Assembly (NCBI GenBank): GCA_003136615.1
Contig: PLFA01000021.1
Coordinates: 35,389 to 54,812, forward strand
DNA length: 19,424 bases
Direction of reading: 5' to 3'
DNA from: Caulobacteraceae bacterium
Lineage (GTDB): Bacteria; Pseudomonadota; Alphaproteobacteria; Caulobacterales; Caulobacteraceae
The notes under the pieces are model-generated. The model was not told the DNA's origin. It saw only the letters and a program-made list of their open reading frames with translations, and did no database searches. This document shows, one piece after another, positions 1 through 8,444 of this stretch. A program made the translations under genes and the position numbers. Within the stretch, counting starts at the first letter, position 1; every line of letters starts with the position of its first letter.

Positions 1-552
1 ACGGGAGAGTTTCCAAGCCTCGCCCTGTCTATCTCGGCCACCACCCGCGCCCCGCGCCCGGGCGAGAGGGACGGGCGCGAATATCATTTCGTCGACGCGG
101 AGCGCTTTGCCGAGATGGCGGGCGCCGGTGATTTTCTTGAGCATGCTGAAGTCCATGAGAATCGCTACGGCACGCCAAAGACCACTGTTCTCGCGGCCCT
201 TGCTGGCGGCCGGGATGTCCTCTTCGACATAGACTGGCAGGGCGCCCGTGACATCCGCAAGGCCATGCCTCTGGACACCGTGAGTGTGTTCATCCTTCCC
301 CCGACCCTTGCCGCTCTCGAGAGACGCCTTCACACACGCGCCCAGGATACCTTCGATGTGATCTCTCGACGCCTAGAGCGGGCCCGAGGCGAGATCGAGC
401 ACTGGCGCGAATATGACTACGTGATCGTCAATGACGATTTTGACGCAGCCTATGGGAAACTCGCGGGCATCTATGAGGCTGAACGTGAGCGCCGTGAGCG
501 CAATCTCTGGCTGCCGGATTTCGTGACGCGACTGACAGCCCCATACGTTTAG
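1..552 (+). CDS. gmk: Guanylate kinase (5'-truncated by window edge)
   Basis: Guanylate kinase phosphorylates GMP to GDP with ATP in the cytoplasm, feeding GTP, dGTP and (p)ppGpp pools. The reading frame is open from base 1 and holds 183 codons before TAG. The GMP-binding segment LSISATTRAPRPGE lies at window codons 9-22, followed by EYHF, FLEHAEVHENRYGTP (the family's FLE-AxV-G/ENxYGT motif) and DVLFDIDWQGARDI (codons about 71-84), all diagnostic. The N-terminal P-loop (GxxGxGKS/T) is not present because the true start lies upstream; compared with the usual length of about 205-215 residues, some 25-30 codons are missing. Its stop codon overlaps the stop of the convergent rsmA in the four bases TTAG, leaving no room for a conventional terminator between them. 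Identification is firm; only the 5' end is unseen. Confidence 0.97.
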   Translation, partial: TGEFPSLALSISATTRAPRPGERDGREYHFVDAERFAEMAGAGDFLEHAEVHENRYGTPKTTVLAALAGGRDVLFDIDWQGARDIRKAMPLDTVSVFILPPTLAALERRLHTRAQDTFDVISRRLERARGEIEHWREYDYVIVNDDFDAAYGKLAGIYEAERERRERNLWLPDFVTRLTAPYV

Positions 553-1385
553 GCGCTTTGCTCCAGCCAAGCTCGCGCGAGCGCCATAAAACCCGGCACG
601 GGGACGGTTTCGGCCCGGGCATTGGCGTCGACGCCTGCCACGCGACAAAGTTGCTCTCCGCCCAATTGTTTCAGCGCTGAGCGGAGCATTTTGCGCCTCT
701 GGCCGAACGCGGCGCCTGTCACCGTTTCCAAGGCCGCGACAAGACGATCATCAGGCCGTTCATTCCGCAGACGCAGGTTGACCACCGCGGAAGCGACCTT
801 GGGGGGCGGGGTGAAGGCCCGGGCCGGAAGCTCCATCACCAGACGCGTCTCGCAGAGGGTCTGGGCGATGACCGAGAGCCGTCCATAGTCGGAGCCCCCA
901 GCCGGCGCCACAATGCGCAGCGCCACCTCTTTCTGAAACATCAGGGTCATGGCCTCTGGCCGCCAGGGGCCCAGCAGCCATTTCAGAAGCAGGGCTGTGC
1001 CAACATTATAGGGAAGGTTGGAAACAACCCGCGCGCCGATGCCCCCTGCGTAATCGCGAAGCATCGCCGTTTCATTCAACTTCAGGGCGTCCGTGGTCAG
1101 AGCCGTCAGGCGGTTGGGGAAATTCGTCGCCAGGTCATCAAGAGCAGGCGCAAATCGCGCGTCTTTCTCCACCGCTATGACCTGTGCGCCCGCTTCCAGT
1201 AGCGCTCGGGTCAGTCCGCCAGGTCCTGGCCCAACCTCGATCACCACTTGATCCTCGAGAGGTCCGGCGATCCGCGCGATCTTGCGGCAGATATTCAGAT
1301 CGAGGAGAAAATGCTGACCAAAGCGCTTATCGGCCGTCAGTCCGAGCCGGGTCAAAGTGTCACGAAGGGGCGGCGGATCCGCCAT
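549..1385 (-). CDS. rsmA: 16S rRNA dimethyladenosine transferase RsmA/KsgA
   Basis: RsmA dimethylates two adjacent adenosines in helix 45 of 16S rRNA (A1518 and A1519 in E. coli numbering) late in 30S assembly; its loss gives kasugamycin resistance. With the ATG at 1383-1385 the protein is 278 residues, normal for the family. Visible motifs are RFGQHFLLD (21-29), SAM-binding EVGPGPGGLT (50-59) and the catalytic NLPYNV (123-128). This start was chosen because MADPPPLRDTL precedes the GQ-FL motif by the usual distance. An alternative GTG at 1425-1427 overlaps the surA stop as GTGA and would add 14 residues; translational coupling makes it plausible. It is the last gene of the lipB-lpt-surA run and ends convergently on gmk. 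In most proteobacteria pdxA sits between surA and rsmA; here it does not. Confidence 0.97.
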   Translation of the reverse strand: MADPPPLRDTLTRLGLTADKRFGQHFLLDLNICRKIARIAGPLEDQVVIEVGPGPGGLTRALLEAGAQVIAVEKDARFAPALDDLATNFPNRLTALTTDALKLNETAMLRDYAGGIGARVVSNLPYNVGTALLLKWLLGPWRPEAMTLMFQKEVALRIVAPAGGSDYGRLSVIAQTLCETRLVMELPARAFTPPPKVASAVVNLRLRNERPDDRLVAALETVTGAAFGQRRKMLRSALKQLGGEQLCRVAGVDANARAETVPVPGFMALARAWLEQSA

Positions 1386-1423
1386 TCCATCCGGCGCGGC
1401 GCGCTTGGACGGCGTCGCGAGCG

Positions 1424-2749
1424 TCACCGCGTCTCGATAGTGGCCGAGTTGCGCAGATCGCGCAGTTCGCGCTTGGAGATCATCGACAGCTCCTCGCCAT
1501 AAAGGCGATCCTGGATCTGGGCCGAGGTCAGCATTCCCGCCCCCCCCATGTGCTTGTCGCATACTGCGATCAGGTGCAGCCCTGCGTCTGTTCGAATGGG
1601 CGCCGAAATATCGCCGGTATTCATGGATTTCACCGCATCGCGGAACGCTGGCGCGAGATCCTTAACCTCAGCTTCGCCCAGATCGCCGGCCACGACGCCC
1701 GGCGTCTTGGCCGCCACGGCCTCGATGTCATCACATCCATGTACCTTGGTCCGCATCGCGTCCAATTTTGCTGTCGCCGCCGCCGTCTCCTCCGGCGTCG
1801 CCGTCTTGGGTAGGGCCACGGCCGCCTGTTCGAGCCTCACCACCGCCGTGGCGCCGCCCGCCCGACGGTCCTGAAGCATGATGATATAGGCGCCATCCTT
1901 GACCGGGATCGGCGCTGAGAGTTGTCCGGGCCGAAGGTCTTCAAGGGCTTTGTCGACTTCCGGCGGCATCTCGCCCTGCGAAATCCAGCCAACCTCTCCG
2001 CCGGTCGCGGCCGACGGGGAATTGGAAAATTGCCGCGCGACGGCTGCGAAGGGCGCGCCCTTCTGAATCTGGTTGATCAGTTCGGCCGCGCCCTGCACAG
2101 CCTGGGCTTCGCTGCCGGCGCGCGCGGAGTCGATAAAGACCTCCTCGATCTCATATTGTGGTTTGCTGGATTCAGCTTCCTGACGCTTCTCAAAAGCCTT
2201 GATCTGATCCTGTCCGACGACGAGCCGGTTCCCATACCGCCCGTGTATCCACCCACGCCAACTAATCTCCGCCCTAAGCTGATCCTTGAAGGTCTGGGCG
2301 CCGACACCCTGAGCGGCGAGCTGGGCGAGGATCTGCGCGGCGCTGGTGTTGTTGGATCTGGCGATCTGGGCGATCTCGTCCTCGACCTCGGCGTCCGAGG
2401 CGATAAGATCGAATTTCTGCGTCTTCCCCTCGTTACGCAGATCCTGCATTTCGAGACGCTCGTCGATGAGCGAGCGCATCGCCTCTCGCTGAAGCTCAGG
2501 CAGATTTTGTTCTGTCGGTTGGATGCCGGCTGTGACGATCAAGAGCCGCATGCGCTGCACGATGTCATAGGTCGAGATGATGTCGTCATTCACGGTGACC
2601 ACGACACTCTCTGAGAGGCTCGGGTGCGAACTGTCAGTCGGCGCGCCCGCGGAAAGCATGGGCCCGGCGTCTTGCGCCTCCGCGAACCCCACGGGCGTCA
2701 TCAAGAGAGCGCTGAGCGTGAGAGCGGCGATACTGGAAAAACAACGCAT
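1424..2749 (-). CDS. surA: Periplasmic chaperone / parvulin-type peptidyl-prolyl isomerase SurA
   Basis: The product is a 441-residue secreted protein. It has a signal peptide of about 26 residues (basic start, hydrophobic stretch to about 22, probable cleavage after AEA). A SurA N-domain follows (about 48-170, with VVTVNDDIISTYDI and LIDERLEMQD), then a parvulin PPIase domain (about 198-296, with GGEVGWISQGEMPPEVDKAL and a conserved GAYIIML end). A second, degenerate parvulin-like domain covers about 304-400. SurA escorts unfolded beta-barrel proteins through the periplasm to the BAM complex, and LptD, encoded next door, is a known client in E. coli. It lies 71 bp downstream of lptD and leads into rsmA. 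Two cysteines in the C-terminal domain (in HGCDD and AVCDK) could form a disulfide; that is inference. I chose the ATG at 2747-2749 because it places the signal peptide at the N-terminus. Confidence 0.93.
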   Translation of the reverse strand: MRCFSSIAALTLSALLMTPVGFAEAQDAGPMLSAGAPTDSSHPSLSESVVVTVNDDIISTYDIVQRMRLLIVTAGIQPTEQNLPELQREAMRSLIDERLEMQDLRNEGKTQKFDLIASDAEVEDEIAQIARSNNTSAAQILAQLAAQGVGAQTFKDQLRAEISWRGWIHGRYGNRLVVGQDQIKAFEKRQEAESSKPQYEIEEVFIDSARAGSEAQAVQGAAELINQIQKGAPFAAVARQFSNSPSAATGGEVGWISQGEMPPEVDKALEDLRPGQLSAPIPVKDGAYIIMLQDRRAGGATAVVRLEQAAVALPKTATPEETAAATAKLDAMRTKVHGCDDIEAVAAKTPGVVAGDLGEAEVKDLAPAFRDAVKSMNTGDISAPIRTDAGLHLIAVCDKHMGGAGMLTSAQIQDRLYGEELSMISKRELRDLRNSATIETR

Positions 2750-2820
2750 GTGACGAATCTCTAAGGTAGTCTCTGTGTGGGGCGGAAGGCGCGGGGAGTG
2801 CAGGGATTGCGCAACCGCTT

Positions 2821-5130
2821 TTACCGTGTCGCGCCCAATGTGGCGAGTGAAAGGCGCAGGAGAACCGAGGTGGTCGGGCCGAGCGTGCCATTGAACGTCT
2901 GGTCGTGCCGATAAAGCACCTCAACCCTGATGCAATCGTCGCGATAGACGAGGCCAAAGTCAGATTCCCGCCAGCGCCCGCCGTCCACAACGGCATAGGT
3001 GCTGACGCCCCAGTGCTTTGTGAAAAAAGCTTCTCCGCGTACGTCCACACTGGTGAGCGGAACCCCGCCCGGCGTCAGGGGCTCTTGCAGATAGGCGATG
3101 TAGCCGTCGATGCGCGACATGGCGAAGGTGACGCCAGACTCCAGACGATCCACGGAGAAATTGTGGCTGTTTAGGCGCAGATTGGCGAAGGCGCGAAGTC
3201 CGCCGATCAGGGTCGTGTCGGCGCCCAGCACATAGTCCGACAAGGCGGGCTGGAGGCCGGAATAGCCGGGAATCACGGGATCGCTTTCGGCGTCGAAGCG
3301 GCGCCCGAGCATCACGCTGCCGGTGCGGCCGTCATCGAGGATCATGGTCGCCCGGCCGCCGATCGTGATGGACTGTCCGCCATCATAAATATCGTAGCCT
3401 GGCGACGTGTTCGGTTGGAAAATGTTGGTGGGGTCGAGCTCGAAATCCGTGCTGTCCGTGTCTGGGATCCTTGCGTCCGGCCTCTGGAGATTGGCGATGG
3501 AGACCAAAGCAATCGGCTCGAGTATGTAGCTCACGCTAGGCGTCTGTTTGATCAGGGGATAGCTGATCGTCGCCCCGATCATGCCAAAACCCCGGGGAAG
3601 GGTGACGCCCTGGTCCGTTCCGCTGGTGGTCGTCGTCGCGCCCCCGCCAACCGCCGGCGTCTGGGGAACGGCCGTCACATTGTAAAGATCACCCCTGACG
3701 TTCAGAAACGGCTGGATGCGCAAGCCATCCGAGAAGGTGATTGTCGTCTGCCAGTCCGCCTCGGCTGTCGCCCGTCGGTCATCCACGCCCGGCAGAAGGG
3801 GCTGGCCGGTTACGCCGACCGTCGCCACCGACTGATTTTGCGCCAAAACGACGGCGCTGCCGGTCACGCGCAACCGCCCCCCGAAGATCGCCGTGGGATC
3901 CTCCCACCGGGCCTCGATAAGGGGCGCTATAAGGGGGATGGTGCTCTGAACATCCGTCGTGCGCAGGCCCTGCACGCTGATCGCCGCAATTGAGAGGTAG
4001 GAGTTCGCGTCCTGGCGCACGGCGTCGATCTGGGAGATCAGTCGCCGGTCATCGACGGCGTAGAGGCCCCGGTTCACGAACACGTCCTGGACGGAATATT
4101 TGTCGAATATGAGGGGGTCAGAGGCGCGTTCGGCCGTGAAACCCCATGACCAGGATGGGTCCAATTGGTACTGACCGCTGCCAAGAATGTAGCTGCGTGA
4201 GGTGTCGGCGCCGAACTTGTCGCCACCCGACGTAAAATCCTGGTCATAGGTATAGCCGACTCGCAGGTCGGTCAGACCCGAATAGGTTCGCAACCGGTAT
4301 TCCGCATTGAGGAAGGGGTTTACGCGACCATTGATTTGGGGAGTCACGGTCACGTCCTGTGATGACGAGATCACTTGATAATAGGGCTGCTCCCAGCTGA
4401 ATCCCCGGATGCCGGAGATCGTGACGTTTGGGATCAGAAAACCAGACTTGCGGTCCACGCTCGGGTCCGCCGCTGGCAGGGTGGGGAAGTACAGGATCGG
4501 GAGCCCTTTGACCTCCACGACGGCGTCGTGAAACGCGAGCGTCTTGGCCCTCTTGTTCTCAATGACCCGCCGGGCTCGGATGGACCAACTAGGCTGGCCT
4601 GTCCTCGTCGCGCAAACCTCACAGGGCGTATAGATAACATGGTCGAATTCCGTGAGACCGGCGCCATGGCTTATGGTTTGCGCCGCGGCGATCTTGACGT
4701 CTCCCGCAAGGCGCGTTGCAAAGCCCAGGGCGAAACCTTCACTCATGGACTTGTCCATCTGGATCTGGTCGGCGAACTCGACCGCGCCGTCCGGTTGGAC
4801 GATCTGGACGTGCCCCTTGGCGATTACGACCCCGGTCGTGGTGTCGTAGTCAAGGCTTTCAGCCCTGATGACCCTACCTTTGTAACGCGCCTCCACGGCG
4901 CCTTCGGCGATCACGTGGTGGGTGACGTCATTTCGCAACAGGCTGTCGGCTTCCAGGTAGAAGCCTCCGCCTCGTAGACCGTCATCAGGCTCGGCCGCGG
5001 GCGTCGTCTTGTTGGGGGCAGCAATCGATGAGAGGGGCTTGGCGATCGTGCCGCCAGCCACCAGACAAAGGCAGATCCCCGCCATGAGGCCGGTGGCGAA
5101 CGGGGGCGCCGCGGACCCAGGTCTTCGCAT
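2821..5130 (-). CDS. lptD: LPS-assembly outer-membrane protein LptD
   Basis: LptD, with the lipoprotein LptE, forms the outer-membrane translocon that inserts LPS into the outer leaflet. The call gives 769 residues, within the family range. From the ATG at 5128-5130 there is a signal peptide (hydrophobic GLMAGICLCLVAGGTIA, cleavage near 30). The OstA/LptA-like periplasmic domain follows (about 57-160, with YLEADSLLRNDVTHHVIAEG). Then comes a beta-barrel whose start shows GLPILYFPTLPAADPSVDRK, a strong LptD signature. Mature cysteines are C170 and C173 (PCEVC) and C733, enough for an N- to C-terminal disulfide of the kind known in E. coli LptD. The frame stays open 88 codons upstream, into the end of lptG, but that part lacks a secretion signal, so I exclude it. 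The 190 bp between lptG and lptD shows no clear promoter. Confidence 0.95.
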   Translation of the reverse strand: MRRPGSAAPPFATGLMAGICLCLVAGGTIAKPLSSIAAPNKTTPAAEPDDGLRGGGFYLEADSLLRNDVTHHVIAEGAVEARYKGRVIRAESLDYDTTTGVVIAKGHVQIVQPDGAVEFADQIQMDKSMSEGFALGFATRLAGDVKIAAAQTISHGAGLTEFDHVIYTPCEVCATRTGQPSWSIRARRVIENKRAKTLAFHDAVVEVKGLPILYFPTLPAADPSVDRKSGFLIPNVTISGIRGFSWEQPYYQVISSSQDVTVTPQINGRVNPFLNAEYRLRTYSGLTDLRVGYTYDQDFTSGGDKFGADTSRSYILGSGQYQLDPSWSWGFTAERASDPLIFDKYSVQDVFVNRGLYAVDDRRLISQIDAVRQDANSYLSIAAISVQGLRTTDVQSTIPLIAPLIEARWEDPTAIFGGRLRVTGSAVVLAQNQSVATVGVTGQPLLPGVDDRRATAEADWQTTITFSDGLRIQPFLNVRGDLYNVTAVPQTPAVGGGATTTTSGTDQGVTLPRGFGMIGATISYPLIKQTPSVSYILEPIALVSIANLQRPDARIPDTDSTDFELDPTNIFQPNTSPGYDIYDGGQSITIGGRATMILDDGRTGSVMLGRRFDAESDPVIPGYSGLQPALSDYVLGADTTLIGGLRAFANLRLNSHNFSVDRLESGVTFAMSRIDGYIAYLQEPLTPGGVPLTSVDVRGEAFFTKHWGVSTYAVVDGGRWRESDFGLVYRDDCIRVEVLYRHDQTFNGTLGPTTSVLLRLSLATLGATR

Positions 5131-5320
5131 GGTGATCCCGCCGAAGCGCTTTGCGGCGTTTCTGATGGTCAATTTCCACAAGAGAACTCGACGCGTCACA
5201 ATCACGAGTTCCCCGTCCGTCGCCACAGCGTTCAAGCGGCCATCTTGGCAGAGCCATACGTCGCCAGGGCGCGCGAGGCAAAGTCTGACCCGCGCGTCTT
5301 CGCGTCGCCGTCGCGGTCTT

Positions 5321-6415
5321 CTAGCCGTCCTCGGTCCAGAAAAGCAGGGTGAGTCCGCACAGAAGCGCCAAGATTGGAGTTGCCCAGGCCGCAAGGCTCA
5401 CCGGAATTACCTCGGTGGCGCCCAAGGCTCCACAGAACTGATTGAAGAAAAAAACCCCAAAGCCCAGCGCCACCCCAGCGGCGGCAAGACCCACAAGATC
5501 GCCGAGCCGCATCAGCCTCAGAGAGAAACTCGCGGCCAGGATCGACATGGCGGCAAGCAGGAGGGGCAAGGCGAAGAGCTGTTGCAGGCGAAGGTCATAG
5601 GCCGCCGCGGAGTAGCCAGCCAGCTCGGCCGCGCGGATCGTGCCGGGGAGGTCCCAGAACCCAACCGCGCTAGGTGCGACGAACTTCTCCATGGCGGTGC
5701 GACGATCAAGGGTAGAGGGAATCATGAGCTGTTCGGATCGAACGAGGCCGGCGCCTGGCCTCGCCTCACGGACATTCCGCAGACGCCAGAATCCCGGGGT
5801 CAGTATCGCTTCCTCCGCTTCGATACGGCGGGAAGAGGACATCTGGTCGGCGCCCTCGGCGCTTTGAATGAAGATTGAAACGCCCCTTAGACGAATCGCA
5901 CCTTTGAAAGTGTCGTGAGCCCTAGCGTGAATGACGACCTGATTGCCATCATCCGCTTGACGAAGCCACAATTCCTGGCGCGCGCCGGAACTGCCGTCTT
6001 GCCCCAGAGCGGCGCGGCGATCCTCGAAACGGGCATTGAGGGCCGCCGCCGCGGGATTGAGAGCGACGATGACGATGACGCCGATCAGGGACGCGGCGAT
6101 GGCCGCGGGAAAAACGAAGCGCCAGGCGGAAACGCCCGCGGCGCGCATGGCGACCAGTTCGCTTCGACGGTTGAGCGCTACGAAAGCCCCCATCACACCG
6201 AAAAGAAACACGAATGGCGTCAGGACGAGCATGACACTGGGCGCCTCCAGTACCACCAGTTCCACCAAGGCGAAGAAGCCGATATCGGCGCGACCGCCCA
6301 CGGTGCGCGAGAGTTCGACAAAGTCGACCAGAGCGACCACGGATGCGACGACGGCCAAGACGGCGCCTACGCCCAGCAGGGCTCGCAACAGCACATAGGC
6401 CTGAATCCTCGTCAT
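5321..6415 (-). CDS. lptG: LPS export ABC transporter permease LptG
   Basis: This is the inner-membrane permease partner of LptF in the LptB2FG transporter that extracts LPS from the inner membrane. The call starts at the ATG at 6413-6415 (MTRIQAYVLL) and gives 364 residues. The topology is three N-terminal membrane helices (about 8-32, 56-80, 98-120), a periplasmic beta-jellyroll (about 121-260, with ELWLRQADDGNQVVIHARAH) and three C-terminal helices (about 276-298, 306-328, 336-360). The segment LNRRSELVAMRAAGVS (81-96) is the coupling-helix signature that contacts LptB. A longer frame runs to 6580 but overlaps lptF and lacks homology-like features. The start lies 7 bp after the lptF stop, so the two are surely co-translated. 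A run of seven T (coding sense) in the fifth helix encodes phenylalanines and looks unremarkable. Confidence 0.95.
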   Translation of the reverse strand: MTRIQAYVLLRALLGVGAVLAVVASVVALVDFVELSRTVGGRADIGFFALVELVVLEAPSVMLVLTPFVFLFGVMGAFVALNRRSELVAMRAAGVSAWRFVFPAAIAASLIGVIVIVALNPAAAALNARFEDRRAALGQDGSSGARQELWLRQADDGNQVVIHARAHDTFKGAIRLRGVSIFIQSAEGADQMSSSRRIEAEEAILTPGFWRLRNVREARPGAGLVRSEQLMIPSTLDRRTAMEKFVAPSAVGFWDLPGTIRAAELAGYSAAAYDLRLQQLFALPLLLAAMSILAASFSLRLMRLGDLVGLAAAGVALGFGVFFFNQFCGALGATEVIPVSLAAWATPILALLCGLTLLFWTEDG

Positions 6416-6422
6416 GCGCGCC

Positions 6423-7550
6423 TCAGGCGGCGAGACCGAGGTCTGGCGCCGCGGCCAACCGCCGCGCGGTCCTTTGACCGCCAAAGAGGACGACCGCGGA
6501 GCCCGCAATGGCCAGCAGTGGGACAAGATACTGCAAAGCGTTGAGTTCAGGCGCGTGCGCCGCAGCCCCCTGCGCGGCAAGACCTAAGACACGAATCAGC
6601 AATGCGGCGCCGGCCACCGCCGCAATGCGCGTCCCATATCCCAACCGGCTAAATCCACCACCGAGGATGGCCGCCAGGGCGAGGCTCATGAAGGTCAGAT
6701 TATAGAGAGGCGCGGTGATTCTGGCGTGGCCCTCGGCGAGCATTGGGCTGGCGTTGGCCGCATCCCAAGGGTTGTCGGTGTTGGGAAAGAACAACTCATG
6801 GAGGTATCGATCCGAGAGTTTGTACCGAACTGCGCGCGCCTGGCCCAACATGGGGCGCAGATCCAGGGCGTTTTCGTCAAACGATAGGAAGTTCAGAGTG
6901 CCTGCGCCCGAAAATTCCTGATTTGCGCCGTGGCGCATGAGCATGATTGGCGCGCCGTCGCGCACGGTCAGACGCCCCTCCCGTGCTGAAATGGTGGTGT
7001 CACGGCCGGCGCCGGTCTCGTGGTCAATAAACAGGTTGTGGATAACGCCATCATCGCTGACCGATTGAGCGTAGACGGTGAGCCCCGGCGCGGGATGCGT
7101 GAACGCCCCCGGCCGTATCATGGTGCTGAGGAGGTTGGATCGAACGGCTTCAAGCGTATCGCGTAGCGCGCGATAGGAGATCGGCTGGATCCAGAACGTC
7201 AGCACAAAGGAGAAAAGTGTCACAAGGCTGGCGAGCCGAATTGCCGGCGAAACGACCCGCCAACGGCTGACCCCCCCGGCGAAGCATATGACGATCTCAT
7301 TGTCTGTGTGCAGCCGGTTCATGCCTATCAGCCCGGCGATCAATACGGCGATCGGCAGGATGAGAACGATGAGCTGGGGCATGGCGAGCAAGATAATTTT
7401 GGCGAACACCAAGGCGCTCTGGCGGTCATTAACCAGGACGCTGATAGACGAGAGGGCCTCGCTCAAAATCGCCACGGCCGTCAGGGCAGCGGTCGCGGCA
7501 AGTGTGGGCCCCAGAAGCTGACGGAAGAGATAGCGCTCGATCAGGCGCAA
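6423..7550 (-). CDS. lptF: LPS export ABC transporter permease LptF (TTG start proposed)
   Basis: LptF is the second transmembrane subunit of the LptB2FG exporter. I chose the TTG at 7548-7550 because it gives the characteristic N-terminus (M)RLIERYLFRQLL and a 375-residue protein; no in-frame ATG exists nearby. A GAGG about a dozen bases upstream could serve as ribosome-binding site. A second TTG at 7635-7637, 8 bp after the lipB stop, would add 29 basic residues and is less likely. Helices lie at about 12-32, 50-75 and 98-120. The coupling segment GMNRLHTDNEIVICFAGGVS (76-95) matches the family. A periplasmic jellyroll spans about 125-270, and three further helices end near the C-terminus. 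It precedes lptG by 7 bp. The LptB ATPase gene is not in the window. Confidence 0.93.
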   Translation of the reverse strand: MRLIERYLFRQLLGPTLAATAALTAVAILSEALSSISVLVNDRQSALVFAKIILLAMPQLIVLILPIAVLIAGLIGMNRLHTDNEIVICFAGGVSRWRVVSPAIRLASLVTLFSFVLTFWIQPISYRALRDTLEAVRSNLLSTMIRPGAFTHPAPGLTVYAQSVSDDGVIHNLFIDHETGAGRDTTISAREGRLTVRDGAPIMLMRHGANQEFSGAGTLNFLSFDENALDLRPMLGQARAVRYKLSDRYLHELFFPNTDNPWDAANASPMLAEGHARITAPLYNLTFMSLALAAILGGGFSRLGYGTRIAAVAGAALLIRVLGLAAQGAAAHAPELNALQYLVPLLAIAGSAVVLFGGQRTARRLAAAPDLGLAA

Positions 7551-7645
7551 TTTGGGCCGGGCCTCACGAGTCTTCGCCTGCCCACGGTCGGGCTTCCCTC
7601 TGTAGACCGCACGGACGCAATGAGACAACCGCCGCAATTCCCAGG

Positions 7646-8353
7646 TTAGATCAAGACGGGCGGCTCTGCAGGCGAAAGCGGGCCAAAGATCGTTTCAAAG
7701 CTGGATTTCAAAGCCTGGTCCACCGTGCTCGGACCTATGTTTCGTCCTAGGTGGGCCAGACTGGTGACGCCGTGATCGCGGATGCCGCAGGGCACGATTC
7801 CGTCGAAGTGGCTGAGATTCGGAGCCACATTCAGGCTGATCCCATGCAGGCTGATCCAGCGGCGAAGGCGGAGCCCGATGGCGGCAATCTTCTGGTCTTC
7901 CCCTTTATTGTCCACCCAGACCCCGACGCGACCCGCGCGAAGGCCGGCCTGGACGCCCAGTGTGGCCAGGGCATCAATGATCGCTTGCTCCAAGGCGGCC
8001 ACTAAAGCGCGAACATCTCTCTCTCGCGCGCGCAAATCCAGCATCACATAGACGACCCTCTGGCCGGGACCGTGATAGGTATGCCGTCCGCCGCGACCGC
8101 TTTGATGGACGGGAAAAAGGTCCGGATTGATCAGATCTTCAGCCTTGGCGGATACCCCGGCCGTATAGATCGCGGGATGCTCCAACAGCCAGAAGACCTC
8201 ACCGGCTTGGCCCTCGACGATGGCCTGGGCGCGGGCCTCCATGGCGGCGACGGCGGCGGGATAGGGGATCAGGCCTGGGGAAATCGCCCAGCCGGCAGGG
8301 GCGCTGTCATGGCGCGGAAATCGAACGGCGGGCTTGAGAATCGCGATTGGCAT
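7646..8353 (-). CDS. lipB: Octanoyltransferase LipB (lipoate biosynthesis)
   Basis: LipB moves the octanoyl group from octanoyl-ACP onto the lipoyl domains of 2-oxoacid dehydrogenases and the glycine-cleavage H protein; LipA then adds sulfur. The product is 235 residues and carries all catalytic signatures: RGGRHTYHGPGQ (87-98), KIAAIGLRLRRWISLHG (155-171, with the active-site lysine at 155) and FDGIVPCGI (183-191, with the catalytic Cys189). The ATG at 8351-8353 is the first sensible start. It is the most upstream gene of the minus-strand run leading to lptF, with 95 bp between them if lptF starts at 7550. The 91 bp between lipB and the divergent tRNA-Leu must hold promoters for both directions. 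Confidence 0.97.
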   Translation of the reverse strand: MPIAILKPAVRFPRHDSAPAGWAISPGLIPYPAAVAAMEARAQAIVEGQAGEVFWLLEHPAIYTAGVSAKAEDLINPDLFPVHQSGRGGRHTYHGPGQRVVYVMLDLRARERDVRALVAALEQAIIDALATLGVQAGLRAGRVGVWVDNKGEDQKIAAIGLRLRRWISLHGISLNVAPNLSHFDGIVPCGIRDHGVTSLAHLGRNIGPSTVDQALKSSFETIFGPLSPAEPPVLI

Positions 8354-8399
8354 TTGCGGCTCAGATGTGGAGCGTCTTCGCCATCATGCAAAGCGTGCC

Positions 8400-8428
8400 T
8401 TCACAAAGGGCTGGCCGTTTGCTACCCC
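8400..8428 (+). promoter_or_regulatory. Possible promoter for tRNA-Leu
   Basis: TTCACA at 8400-8405 and GCTACCCC at 8421-8428 resemble the -35 and the GCTA-type -10 element of alphaproteobacterial housekeeping promoters, and the tRNA 5' end lies 17 bases past the latter. The match is partial (no A/T at the later -10 positions), so this is a weak call based on position as much as sequence. Confidence 0.25.
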
Positions 8429-8444
8429 CCGCGGCTCACCACGG

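Noticed and set aside
4375..4977. A 200-codon plus-strand ORF opposite lptD
   Set aside because: It lies wholly antisense to lptD, whose motifs and signal peptide are clear; no domain is recognisable in the antisense product.
5448..5454. Seven-base homopolymer in lptG as a possible slippery site
   Set aside because: It encodes consecutive phenylalanines in a membrane helix, the protein is full length in the zero frame, and no stimulatory structure was seen.
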